From the NCBI GenBank assembly GCA_963978545.1, contig OZ021732.1, positions 67,222,328-67,286,327 of the forward strand: a stretch of 64,000 nucleotides of DNA, in the 5' to 3' direction. The notes under the pieces were generated by a model, which was given only the letters and a program-made list of their open reading frames with translations, did no database searches and had not been told where the DNA came from. Of this stretch, positions 21,617 through 31,166 are shown one piece after another; positions within the stretch are counted from its first letter, which is position 1; the number at the start of each line of letters is the position of its first letter. The stretch is from Linyphia triangularis. Its lineage: Eukaryota > Arthropoda > Arachnida > Araneae > Linyphiidae. The translations under genes and the position numbers were made by a program.

Positions 21617-21665
21617 GAAATATGTAAGTGGGAGGGGGGGGGGGAACACACAGAAATGATTAGAC

Positions 21666-21903
21666 CTAGATTTTTTCACCAGAGCTCATAGGAAAAGAAT
21701 TAAGCTGGTCAAAATATTCTGGACTGTTTGAACCTGGACTAGACCACAGAGGATCATTACTTTGAGTAATAGAAAGTTTCAGTTGACCAACTTCAGCCTG
21801 AAGGCTGTACACGCCGTTTTTAAGTTCTTTCATTAAATTTTCCCTTTCCAGGTTTTCGCTAACGAGTTCTGCGATATGGGCTTGGTTTCTAATCTCGTTT
21901 TAC
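21666..21903 (-). pseudogene. LINE ORF1, C-terminal coiled coil
   Basis: The minus frame reads a Glu/Leu/Lys-rich helix (AELVSENLERENLMKELKNG, then LQAEVGQLKLSI) and a Ser/Pro-rich tail ending at TAG (21666-21668). It is separated from the rest of ORF1 by the SINE at 21915-22096. Confidence 0.75.
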
Positions 21904-21914
21904 TTAAGAATTGA

Positions 21915-22096
21915 TTGGTTGGTTGTTTTCAGATTATCTGGCGCCGTCAGCAACACGAGGGCTATAATGCGCCGAAACATTCGTCATTTGACAAGCGAAT
22001 ATACATTCACAAACATCCATGCCTGACACGGGACTCGAACACGCAACCTCGTGGTCTAGAAGCTTGTATGCTAACCACTATACCGTTTGGTCGGCT
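21915..22096 (-). mobile_element. tRNA-derived SINE, copy 2
   Basis: Minus-strand copy of the SINE at 20019. It has the same head (GCCGACCAAACGGTATAGTG), a B box (GTTCGAGTCC) and the CAACCAACC tail. An 11-bp duplication, TTAAGAATTGA, flanks it (21904-21914 and 22097-22107), the mark of LINE-mediated retroposition. It interrupts LINE ORF1. Confidence 0.92.
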
Positions 22097-22107
22097 TTAA
22101 GAATTGA

Positions 22108-22434
22108 AATTTCTGCTCTGGGGTGGTTGGGTTTGATTCGAACGGCTGGACTATAATATCCTGATGGTCAGTGAAGTACTATTGATCCTGGGCTGAGACA
22201 GTGCGGTCTGAATTGCTGAAATGGCACCTTTTAGTTCAGAGATGTCTTTTTTGATACTGGATATTTCTTCCCAAATTGTAGGGTGAAAGTTGGTGGATTG
22301 CGCAGTGACTGTCGCATATGTTGTATTATCTTTCAGAGATAATTTTGCTTGATTAATTGGAATATTATCTTTGAACGCCTTGTTAACGGCGGATTTTTCC
22401 AGTTAAACAACCGCACGCGAGGGGTGCGTAGCCT
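22108..22434 (-). pseudogene. LINE ORF1, middle region
   Basis: The minus frame gives AVNKAFKDNIPINQAKLSLK, then TTYATVTAQSTNFHPTIWEE and a short helix (SSIKKDISELKGAISAIQTA), ending at two stop codons before the SINE. It is continuous with the zinc-knuckle fragment across the 22437-23714 insertion. Several stops mark decay. Confidence 0.7.
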
Positions 22435-22436
22435 TA

Positions 22437-23714
22437 CCGTAAAATGGGGTGAATCGGAACACTTTTCAACTTTCAAGGTAATAATCGGTTGTAATAAGAT
22501 AGTTAAGGAATATATTTTTGACATAGAAACTTGGGTCTTACCTTCTTCTTTGAGAATCAACCCAAAATTTTTTGTAAAAACTAGGACTTTAATTTATTTT
22601 GAATTTTTTCATGGTGTTCCGATTCACCCCGCAGAAAGGGGTGAATCGGAACACTCGTTACAATTTATGTCTGATCTTATTTAAATGTTTACAGGGTGAC
22701 AAAAAGCAAATAATAATGCATTGTGGTGAATAGGAACACAAAATTATCATTAAAAAAATCATTTAATATGACGGATAAAATTTGTGTTTATTGTCAATTA
22801 TTGTCAAAACAAATCATATGTTTGAAAGCGTATTAATTCTTATATAACTCTCCTATAACTCATCCAAATAGTCTTTAAAATTAAAAATACTTTTTAATCT
22901 GCTTTATGTTTGCGTGTCGTATGACTGCAAATTCTTAAAAATATCTTGAGAAAGGAGAAAAGCATCCTCATTTGTTTTAGAAAATCACTTCATTCATAAG
23001 CGCTTTTTGTAAAACACACTTACATAGCAATAATCTTGTGGGTGTAAAACTTTGCTCACATAGAGTCTTCATACATTTTTCCATATAACTTAAAGATAAC
23101 GAAGTCGTTTAGAGAAAAAACCACTGGAACAATCGGGTTTTCTGCCATGCGGAAACTAGGCTCCTCTTCTGACATTTATTCAAGCCTGCAATTTTGATTA
23201 TTGTCTTGAAGGGAGTAATTAGACTCTTATTCAATCGTTGAATCTTGTGTGGAACATATTCTTGCCAAAAACAGCTTTTTAATATCAATTTTCTAGTGTT
23301 CCTATTCACCCCGCAAATCTCAAAATCGAGACGAGGCAAAACGTAAAAATTCGTAAAATAAAAAGTTTTTAAAACCAAGTTAAATTAAGTATGGCATGCT
23401 GTTGTGGATGTTTATACTTATCTAAAAATATATTAGTTAAGTCTATAGATAGTACATGTTATTAATTACGGGATAAGTTTTGGAGAGGTTAAAACTCATT
23501 GGATTGTATGCACGCTGTTTCCGAATTTTTTTAAAAAAAAGGACAGTGTTGAAATCCTTACAAAACATGTTCCAAGATTAAAAACATGTTAACCAAATGA
23601 AAAATATATATAATTAATAAAACTGCTTTATTTGTGTAAAATAATAATTTCTTTGTAATTTCATGAAGTTTCGTTCCGATTCACCCCGCTGTTCCTATTC
23701 ACCCCATTTTACGG
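22437..23714. mobile_element. DNA element, CCGTAAAATGGGG ends, 1.28 kb
   Basis: Same ends as 18357-20536, flanked by TA (22435-22436 and 23715-23716). Several extra copies of the end motif (GTTCCGATTCACCCC / GTTCCTATTCACCCC) occur internally, near 22617, 23297 and 23672, so the terminal motif is reiterated inside. There is no transposase; the longer open frames here are repeats of the shared 350 bp. Confidence 0.88.
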
Positions 23715-23716
23715 TA

Positions 23717-23896
23717 TGGCTGTTGCTTTTACATCTGTAGCAAATGCTTTCTTTCAGGCAGAGGGAGGTAGGAGGGTGAAAATGTCCACATGTAGCACAA
23801 CGCTGTTTGCGGTCACAAGTCGATTGGAAGTGTCCAAAGCGAAGACACTTGTAACAAATTTTGGGAAATTCAGTGTAGGGGGTCACTCGATGTATG
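23717..23896 (-). pseudogene. LINE ORF1, C2HC zinc knuckles
   Basis: The minus frame reads RVTPYTEFPKICYKCLRFGH and contains three cysteine clusters: CYKCLRFGHFQSTC, CATCGHFHPPTSLC and CYRCKSNSH. This is the arrangement in jockey/I-type ORF1 proteins, which bind the element RNA. A solo LTR interrupts the frame upstream (23901-24570), and the CCGTAAAATGGGG element follows. Confidence 0.88.
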
Positions 23897-23900
23897 ATAT

Positions 23901-24570
23901 TGTTACGAATCTCTGTATATTTGTAAATATTTCTTAGTATTAGTAATGTAAAGGAAAATTTATGTACATTTCGCATAAGGCAGTGCAAGGGTTTGCTTTC
24001 CTGCAATGTGACCCTTAATGCTTGAAAACGAGTTTTACTGAGATAATGCTGGGAAGCGAGTTTTACAAAGATCAGGCCATTTAACATTATGGTAATGGCA
24101 ATTTCGCCAAATTGGCGAGGTAGAGCCAAGTTGGCGACGGTTTTGGCGACTAATTTTTGTCACCAAACTTGGCGACCATTTGGCGACATTTTTGGTCCCC
24201 ATGTACATGTATACGACTTTTGGACTACGATCTAGAAAGTCCTCCAAATTTCAATCTCTAGAAGATTCACGAAGTATTGACTCCTATATAAGGCCGGCCG
24301 TGAGTGGAGTTAGTTGACTGGAGTTACTGAGTTAGATGTTTCTCAGTGAGCATTCAGAGTAGTTCTAAAAGCGAACTGTATTGCATTGTCTTTTGCGGCG
24401 ATTTGTAGCAGTTGTGTATCAAGTTTTTAATTGATGTTTTGTGCTCTATTGTTGTGTGAAGAGCTGTATTGAGTCTACTAGAACGAGAAGTTCTGGAGTT
24501 ATATCGGAATAAATTTCTGTAAGTTTTGATCTGATTTGGCTTCAAATCTTTCGAACCCAAACACGCAACA
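23901..24570 (+). mobile_element. Solo LTR (copy A), gypsy-type
   Basis: 670 bp beginning TGTTACGAAT and ending CACGCAACA, flanked by the 4-bp duplication ATAT (23897-23900 and 24571-24574). It has a TATA box (CCTATATAAGGCC near 24280) and AATAAATTTCTG near 24508. Two Lys/Arg-poor GGCGAC-rich palindromic blocks lie near 24085-24200. A second copy is at 26513-27212. No internal element remains, so it arose by LTR-LTR recombination. Confidence 0.9.
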
Positions 24571-24574
24571 ATAT

Positions 24575-24900
24575 GAAACAAGGCTACAGACTGCCTTTCC
24601 TTACGGCCAAGTTCTTGAACCAGAACAATTAGGATGGGATCTGCTGAATCTTTCTTGGTGAATCTCGCTATTTGTGAAAATTTTACTCCAGACTCTTCTA
24701 GCTCAAACGCTATCTCCTCCAGAGGGATAGAGGAATCAATCCCTCTAATTAGGTATTTAGTAGTGATAGTATCTTCAATAGCTCTCTAAATTATTGGGAT
24801 AGAGCCAATTTTGTAAATGTTCGCAAGTTTTACTTAAGTATTTACGTTTTTAGATTCCAACAGCAGTTTTTGGTGGCTGGTTATTTTTAGGGAATCGTTA
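24575..24900 (-). pseudogene. LINE ORF1, region before the zinc knuckles
   Basis: The minus frame reads TKYLIRGIDSSIPLEEIAFE, then SGVKFSQIARFTKKDSADPI and LIVLVQELGRKERQSVALFH. This is the fold that precedes the knuckles in jockey-type ORF1 (a 'PRE_C2HC'-like region). It has two stop codons near 24785-24840 and joins the zinc-knuckle fragment across the solo LTR. Confidence 0.8.
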
Positions 24901-26339
24901 GTAGTAAGCATAGGCGTAACGAGGGAGGGGTTTTGGGGTTTCGACCCCCCCTCCCCATTGGGTTGAGAAAAAATAAGCAAATTTACTAAGTTTTTTCCCC
25001 AACCAACTCTTTGTTGGTTATTACTCAAAGTATCCATTAAATTTCCTTATTAGTAATATTCAGTGTTTTGCTAATGTAATCAAAAGCTATACCAAAAAGT
25101 GAAAGACATTTATACAACTAAAATGTACCATATTGAACGTCTTGCTAACTGTATGCTGTTTGCAGACATCTATACGCGCTACACAGGCTTGATAAATGGA
25201 GTCTTTATCGCGGGAACATAAGTGCTACAGACTTGACTTTAGACATCGACCGTTGATGTAAAGACCATAGGCATAACGAGGGAGGTTTTGGGGGTTCAAC
25301 CCCCAACTCATTAAGTTGAGAAAGAATTAAACAAATATTCTGCATTTTTCCTCTAATCAATTCTTTGTTGATTATTACTCAAATTATCCATTAAATTTCA
25401 TTATTGAGATTTTTCAGTTACTAGTGTTTTACTAAGGTAATCAAAAGCTATACCAAACTGCATGCATGGATTTTTCACCAGAAGAGTAAACTTGCCATTT
25501 AATGTACCATTTGATGATAATTACTCTCTATACCCTTCCGAGGCTGAAGAAATGAAATGTCCATCGCCGGAAACATAAGTTATGAGTGGACATTGCGCTG
25601 CATAGAAAACCCAAACACTAAACAACAACCGAATGTAAACTAGGAGAGTGGCACATCGCACTACTTTCAATTACACTATAATAATGGTCAGCACATTTAA
25701 ATTTGACGTGGAATAGTGTTATTACTATTTTCATTTCTTTGAAATAATGGCCCTTAGTGATATTGTTACAGATAACTCTTACTAGGGAAGAAAAAAAAAA
25801 GAAAGAAAAAAAACAATAGGCGACTGTTAGAATGTACTTCTTGCAATATCCTTTCTTATTAGTGAAACAGAGGAGAGGAGAAAAACGGTTATTGATGAGC
25901 GATCCTCAAGGGAAGAGATCTCCTCTATGTTGAAGACACTCGTTTTTCATCTTTTTACACCTCGATAACATTTTTGTGGGAATTTCGGAGATAGGGATGT
26001 TTAGAACATCTTAAGAAGTATTATCATAGAGATTTTCATCAAAATCGTTGGAGCCGCTTTTTAGTGATTGCTAAAGAACGTGATTTTTTTTATGTTTTGC
26101 GCATGCGCAATATTGAAGAAAACCTTAATGACAGGTTCAATGGCCCCACTAACCTGTACTCCAAATTTGAATATCGTAAGTCAAATCGTTCGGGAGTTGT
26201 GCTGACCTTTCTATACTATTTTTTTTTTCAGTTGGATGATCCAAAACGTGGAGAAATGCAAAAAATTCGATTTTTTTTTTATCGAAAACAATACTTTCAT
26301 TGCCTTATGTTAACAAATGGGTAATTGAAAGTAATTAAA

Positions 26340-26400
26340 ATGAGTGCAGGTAACAAACGCAAAACTCAAAGTCTGACACTGTTTTTATTTTGCAAAAGAA
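26340..26400 (+). pseudogene. hAT transposase N-terminal relic
   Basis: An ATG opens MSAGNKRKTQSLTLFLFCKR, resembling the start of hAT/ZMYM-like transposases (basic residues, then Q-S-x-x-x-F-F). It stops after about 23 residues. It is the only coding trace in the hAT-like element and supports that assignment. Confidence 0.5.
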
Positions 26401-26512
26401 GAAAAGATGAAATATGGTGAAATAACTGTTCAAGTTGAAAAAGAATCGCCAGATGAAAATGAAAAAATAACAATTTTATCCGCAAATTTACAGACTCGGA
26501 TGGTGTTGGTAT

Positions 26513-27212
26513 TGTTACGAATTTTTGTATATTTATAAATATTTCGTAGTGTTAATTTTGTAAATAGATAAATTTCTGTACATTTCGCATAAGGCAATGC
26601 AATAGTTTGTTTCCCGGCAATATGGGTGTTATCGCTTGATAACGAGTTTTACAGAGGTAACTCTGGGAAGCGAGTTTTAAGGAGCAGGGCATTTAACATT
26701 ATGGTAATGGGAATCTCGCCAAATTGGCAAGATAGAGCCAAGTTGGCAACGGTTTTGGCGACTAATTTTTGTCGTCAAACTTGGCGACCATTTGGCGACA
26801 TTTTCGGTACATGTATAGGTACATGTATCCCATGTACATTTATAGGGCTTTTCGACTACGATCTAGAAAGTTCTCCAAATTTCTCTCTCTGGAAGTTTCG
26901 CGAAGATTCACCACTCCTATATAACGACGACCGTGAGTAGGGTTAGTCAGTTCTTGGATTTTGAGTCACTGAATTAGTTGACTGGAGATACTGAGCGAAC
27001 TGTATTGCATTGTCTTTTGCGGCGATTTAGCAGTTGTTGTCAAGTTTTTAACTGCTGTTTTGTGCTCTATTGAGGTGAAAAGAGCTGTATTGTGTCTACT
27101 AGAACGAGAAGTTCTGGAACTGTAAGAGAACTGTGAAGAGTTATTTTGGAATAAATTTCTGCAAGTTTTGATCTGCTTTGACTTCAAATCTTTCGAACCC
27201 GTCCACGAAACA
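26513..27212 (+). mobile_element. Solo LTR (copy B), same family as copy A
   Basis: 700 bp, TGTTACGAAT...CACGAAACA, flanked by GTAT (26509-26512 and 27213-27216). It is about 30 bp longer than copy A and carries the same TATA and AATAAA signals. It is inserted inside the hAT-like element. Confidence 0.9.
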
Positions 27213-27675
27213 GTATCATTGTGTATATAAAAACAATAATGCAATATAAACATTAAGAGACACAGCTATTTACGAAAAAATGTATTTAAATGTTTATGGA
27301 AGTTTCTTTAATGCTTATTTTTGGCAGTGTATGTTTAAAATATTTCGAGCCGCCACTGAAATTGATCCTATCTTGTTTGCTACGCCCGAAAAGTTTCTCC
27401 GAAAATATTGCATCCGTATATTTTACAATTATATCCGACCCTTTCAATTTCCATGTGTTTAAGAACATTTTCCTGCTCCTTTTTTTTTTTTTTTAACAGA
27501 ATTTTTAAGAAATTTTTCTTATCCCGTAGATTTGCACAATGATTTGAAAACTTTTTCAATAAGATGAATTTTATTTACTCCCCCCCCCCCTCTCCTCTTT
27601 TCATTGGTGTAGCGAGTCTGTATTTTTCGAAACCCCCCCCCATTCAACAACTCTAGTTACGCCTATGGTAGTAAG

Positions 27676-27810
27676 TATATTACTAAAGGTAGACTTGATC
27701 AGCTAAGGATGAGAGTAAGAGAGACTGCCCTTATCTAGAGAAGATTCGATAATGACTTTTGGGTTCACAGCCTCATTTTCAATAGCAATAAGTAGTTTGT
27801 CGAGTTCAGA
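27676..27810 (-). pseudogene. LINE ORF1, N-terminal segment
   Basis: The minus frame reads SELDKLLIAIENEAVNPKVI followed by a Ser-rich stretch and one stop near 27702. It lies between the palindromic MITE and the hAT-like element and joins neighbouring ORF1 pieces across both. Confidence 0.7.
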
Positions 27811-27812
27811 TA

Positions 27813-28015
27813 CACTGTTAAAAATTTTGTTCCACCTTGCACTAAAAATTGGTTCAAATTTAGCTGCCACCAACGTATGGTGCTTAGTTTCACGATTTAA
27901 TGGTGCAACCTCGGACCGTAAGCACCATTAAATCGTGAAACTAAGCACCAAATGTTGGTGGCAGCTAAATGGGAACCAAATTTTGGTGCATGGTGGACAA
28001 TTATTTTTAACAGTG
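27813..28015. mobile_element. Palindromic MITE, CACTGTTAAAAA family, 203 bp
   Basis: The two halves are inverted copies: CACTGTTAAAAATTTTG at one end and CACTGTTAAAAATAATT on the other strand. The shared inner block TGGTGGCAGCTAAATGGGAA occurs in both directions. TA flanks it (27811-27812 and 28016-28017). It matches the right terminus of the 7564-12987 element and is probably its deletion derivative. Confidence 0.92.
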
Positions 28016-28017
28016 TA

Positions 28018-28150
28018 GGTCTGTATAAAGAACTTTTCCTCCACGGCGGGGTTCTTTGGCGGAACCTGCCACAACAGCCTCCTCATCCACGTCCAACGGC
28101 CTCTTCAGGCCCTCCGGACATGGTAGGAAAGAAAGAAAAGAAAAGAAAAA
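28018..28150 (-). pseudogene. LINE ORF1 start and 5' end
   Basis: A minus-strand ATG at 28121 starts MSGGPEEAVGRG, after which a one-base shift leads to AVVAGSAKEPRRGGKVLYTD and on into the segment at 27810. Purine-rich sequence (GAAAGAAAAGAAAAGAAAA on the plus strand) just upstream may be 5' UTR. The exact 5' end is not marked. Confidence 0.6.
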
Positions 28151-28378
28151 AAAACTTGCTTAGGGTATTCGTATAGAATACAAAAATTATATTAAATAAT
28201 GAACCGAAATAGTGGACAAGAGAAAATATTTCTTAACTGTAGGCGTTTCCGAGCGTACAAGATTTCCAAAAATCCGAGCGACACGTCCGCAACCAGCAAG
28301 TAAACCCGCAGCGGAAGACTTGCTGTCGAAATCAGCATCAGCGCTACAAACCGAAAGCATGAAGCCCTTTCACATCTT
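28151..28378. other. No recognisable feature
   Basis: The plus strand has a 76-codon open frame (28212-28442, Lys/Ser/Ala-rich) without family resemblance. It overlaps the arm of the large inverted-repeat element and I do not call it. Confidence 0.4.
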
Positions 28379-28849
28379 TAGTACAGGAAAAATGCGATAT
28401 TTGAAAAACAAAATTCGTTCATTCTTGAAACTTCGGCTATAACATCTTTTCGGCAGTAGAATACAAGATCCTATGAGTCCCCAAAATTTAAAGGGGTGGA
28501 GCACTGTTTTTGAGGGGGGGGGGGGGTAAATTGCTCCATTGTTAAACTTTTCGATATTGGTCGAGTAAGGTATCGTTTTTAATGCAATTTTTGTGCTGAA
28601 TTGAATGAAATAACTTTCAGATCGATCGGAACTCTAATTTTTAAGATATAATGGGTTTTATGGGTAAAATATTCGAAAATCCACATAGAAACCCCACATA
28701 AATTTCATTGCACAAAAAGGCTTTAATTTACCAATTATTAATAATTTTTGTCATCTTACATAAACTATCAACATCAGAGTCAGTTTATGAGTTTATTTCA
28801 TTATGGATGCAAAACTGTCCAATACCATCATTGTCAAAGTCATCCATTT

Positions 28850-31160
28850 TAGAATTACTGCTGGTCACTCCTTTACAGTTTTTGCAGAAAGCAGAACAAC
28901 GCAAGCCACTTTTAACGCAACCGCACTGTTGGGTTGAACAATATCCTTTACATGTACAAAAAATCAGTTTGTGTATTGCATCAGTGGCAGGTTATAAAGT
29001 TGTTTATTCAGGGAGTTCACTCTCCCTATGAATTTAATCCCATCTTCTGGAAGTAGTTGATAGCTGAGCCATTTCTGTATTTGGTAGTACACTCGATATG
29101 AGTGCTGAGCTCCTCTTGCGGAAGTGGAGGTTAAGGATTCCCATCTAGCTATCTTCTTCTGGAGTGATCTCTGGAAAAACTGTGGCGAAATTGGTCATGG
29201 TTACGATCCTTTGCTCTATACGAAAAAATGAAAAACTCTCTTCAGCATCTTTCCCGGTAGGCATTCAAGTTGGAGAATATTTTGATACAGTCCATTAATA
29301 TGCTATTAGTTTGAAACAACTTCAAAACTTTTTTTTCTCTTTTCTATGGTTTGCACTTGTAGTATCGCATCCACCGATGTCGCATCCATGGGCAAGAAGA
29401 ATGTATTTTTCAACTTTTTGAATGCTGCGGCTGTAAGTTTTTTGAGTGATAAATTTGTATCCTGACACGTCTTATTTTTGGGTTCAATAGCAATTTAAGT
29501 TTCTCCTCTGAGGCAAGTGCAATCATTATGATTAAGATGTTTACTGGGTGCCTTGAGATTAAACCTTGGCTGACGATAGTAGGCTGAAGTTCGGCAGATT
29601 TCTCTAAGGCTGTTCGAAGAATAAGAATATCTACATAACCCACATCCTGTTTCACATCAATATTGTAGCTTTAAAGAACAAGTGTGAGCATCTTGATTAA
29701 CTGTTTTTAATTCTGTGAATTTGATAAAAACAGTAGCATCAGTGTCATTGGAGCATTGTTGATTACTTTTTCATTTATTCGGATCAAGGGATTTACTGTA
29801 GCAAAAGATCACACATTATCGCTTCTTTTGATTTTTACGTCTCCAAATTTTTTCCTAACGAATTGTGAAATAATCTTCTAACCAATACCTTTTGACTTGT
29901 GACAGTTAATCAAGTCTATACTAGTGATGACTATCCCAATAGATACTACAACTGTAGCTGAATTAGAAAAAGGATTATTTAATTTCGATCATTTCTGTAT
30001 TTTTGTAATATAATTGTTGCCTCTCTTCACACAAGTTTCCCAAACATCTACATGTTGTAAAAAAATGTGGTGTCTAAAAAATCTTCAAGTGCTCAAGTAA
30101 TGTGTGACATTGACGGTTTCCTTAAAACATGTGAGCTCAAGACATCCTCAGTGAACCCTCTTTGAACAATAACTCCCACAACTTTGAACTCTCGATTAAA
30201 AAGTTGATCAATGACCATATCAGGAGAAATATCACTGAAAAATGTGTTAGTTCTCGCGATAGGGAAATATCCCTTTGTAAACTTATGATAATCAGACTGA
30301 AGCATATGTTTTTGCAACTGAGTAGATATTTGCTGCAAATAGATAAGGCATGCTTTTGAATAGTAAATGCATTTCCTTGCAATAAAATATGGAACCATAT
30401 GTTTAACAGTCATCAAATGCGTCTCCCAAGCACCAGTCCTTTCTGCTAGTATGAATTTTCTTACCAGTGTTGCCATTTCAAGGTACTGGATCCACAACTG
30501 TGGAACTTCTCTGCTTGATACGTTCCAAGACTTGCCACACTTTTTTTTGTTAGATTTATAATGATAGAATCTGATGGAAATTGTTTCTCTTGTTATGATA
30601 GAGTGTTTGAAATACCCTATCGCTCCTTTCTCTGCCCGTCCACTCTTCGTCCATTTGTATATGTCCTTCAGATGTAAATTATACTGAGCTACAGCCAACA
30701 AAATGTGTGCTCTGACAACATGAGAACAAGCGCTCCCTGAAAGTACATGTTTCGTAGTATTTTCAGAATACACAACAGACAACAACTCTTGCAGTCCAGT
30801 ATCCACCATTATGTGTCCAAATGAACCAAGGAAGGGCATTAGTTAATGAAATCCTCCTATTCTCACCATAACTTTCTGCAGTAGTGATTCCGGTGGAACT
30901 GATAGGGTTAATGCCAATTAATAGGGTTATCCAATACCTTCATATATAAAGGCAAGTCAAAAGTTACAAAAATAATTTTCAAACCAGGAAGTTGTTCTGC
31001 ATCAATTACCATCACTAAAGCTGTATATACAGTTTCAAGATATGAAGGATGTGCCGTAATAAAAGGTAAACTGATAATGCTAGATTTATCACTGTATTGA
31101 TTTCCTGTAATTGTTTCAGAAAACCACTGCCAACCAGGAATATTTTAATATTTCCACCAT
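28850..31160 (-). pseudogene. Decayed multi-domain gene of unknown function with C-terminal CXC cluster
   Basis: The longest open piece (30093-30839) starts MPFLGSFGHIMVDTGLQELL and includes GAWETHLMTVKHMVPYFIAR and FFSDISPDMVIDQLFNREFK. I recognise this layout from a highly duplicated group of predicted invertebrate proteins ('GLQELL...AERTG.W..HL...LPY...G', '...F..LS.D.VIEQ...R') with no assigned function. Upstream, in other frames, SLPFITAHPSYLETVYTALV and IIFVTFDLPLYMKVLDN extend it to about 31160. Downstream come D-x-x-I-L-R-T-A-L-E-K-S (near 29640), a Y-R-V-Y-Y-Q-I-Q-K-W-L motif (near 29080) and a Cys-rich end (28872-28965): C-T-C, C-S-T-Q-Q-C-G-C, C-S-A-F-C-K-N-C. Many stops and frameshifts are present. 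Confidence 0.7.
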
Positions 31161-31166
31161 TTGTGA

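Larger units (their letters stand above)
24909..27667. mobile_element. hAT-like element with 8-bp duplication
   Basis: The ends CATAGGCGTAACGAGGG and (other strand) CATAGGCGTAACTAGAG are flanked by GTAGTAAG (24901-24908 and 27668-27675). The left 190 bp are repeated in direct orientation at 25266-25460. Inside are a MITE-like repeat (about 25860-26335), a short transposase N-terminal relic (26340-26400) and a second solo LTR (26513-27212). Stretches of C at both ends (CGACCCCCCCTCC and CGAAACCCCCCCCC) are part of the subterminal sequence. Confidence 0.85.
2941..28150 (-). mobile_element. Shattered jockey/I-like LINE spanning seven later insertions
   Basis: Minus-strand pieces at 28018-28150, 27676-27810, 24575-24900, 23717-23896, 22108-22434, 20539-21903, 18119-18354 and 2941-3065 read, in that order, as one non-LTR retrotransposon. 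They cover an ORF1 with leading Ser/Gly-rich text, a region preceding three C2HC knuckles and a coiled-coil tail, then an ORF2 endonuclease, linker and reverse transcriptase start. At most junctions, dropping the insertion plus one copy of its target duplication brings the LINE frame back into register. The LINE is therefore the oldest layer. It carries its own stop codons (for example near 20568) and its 3' half is missing beyond 2941. Jockey/I-type is inferred from the C2HC ORF1 and the APE-type endonuclease. Confidence 0.85.

Noticed and set aside
19930..22100. Similar 89- and 61-residue frames containing DSNPQP/DSNTQP
   Set aside because: They are antisense readings of the two tRNA-derived SINE copies.
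20289..22684. Two related proteins containing GESEHFSTFKVIIGCNK
   Set aside because: Translations of the shared terminal 350 bp of the CCGTAAAATGGGG elements; TIR sequence lies inside the frame.
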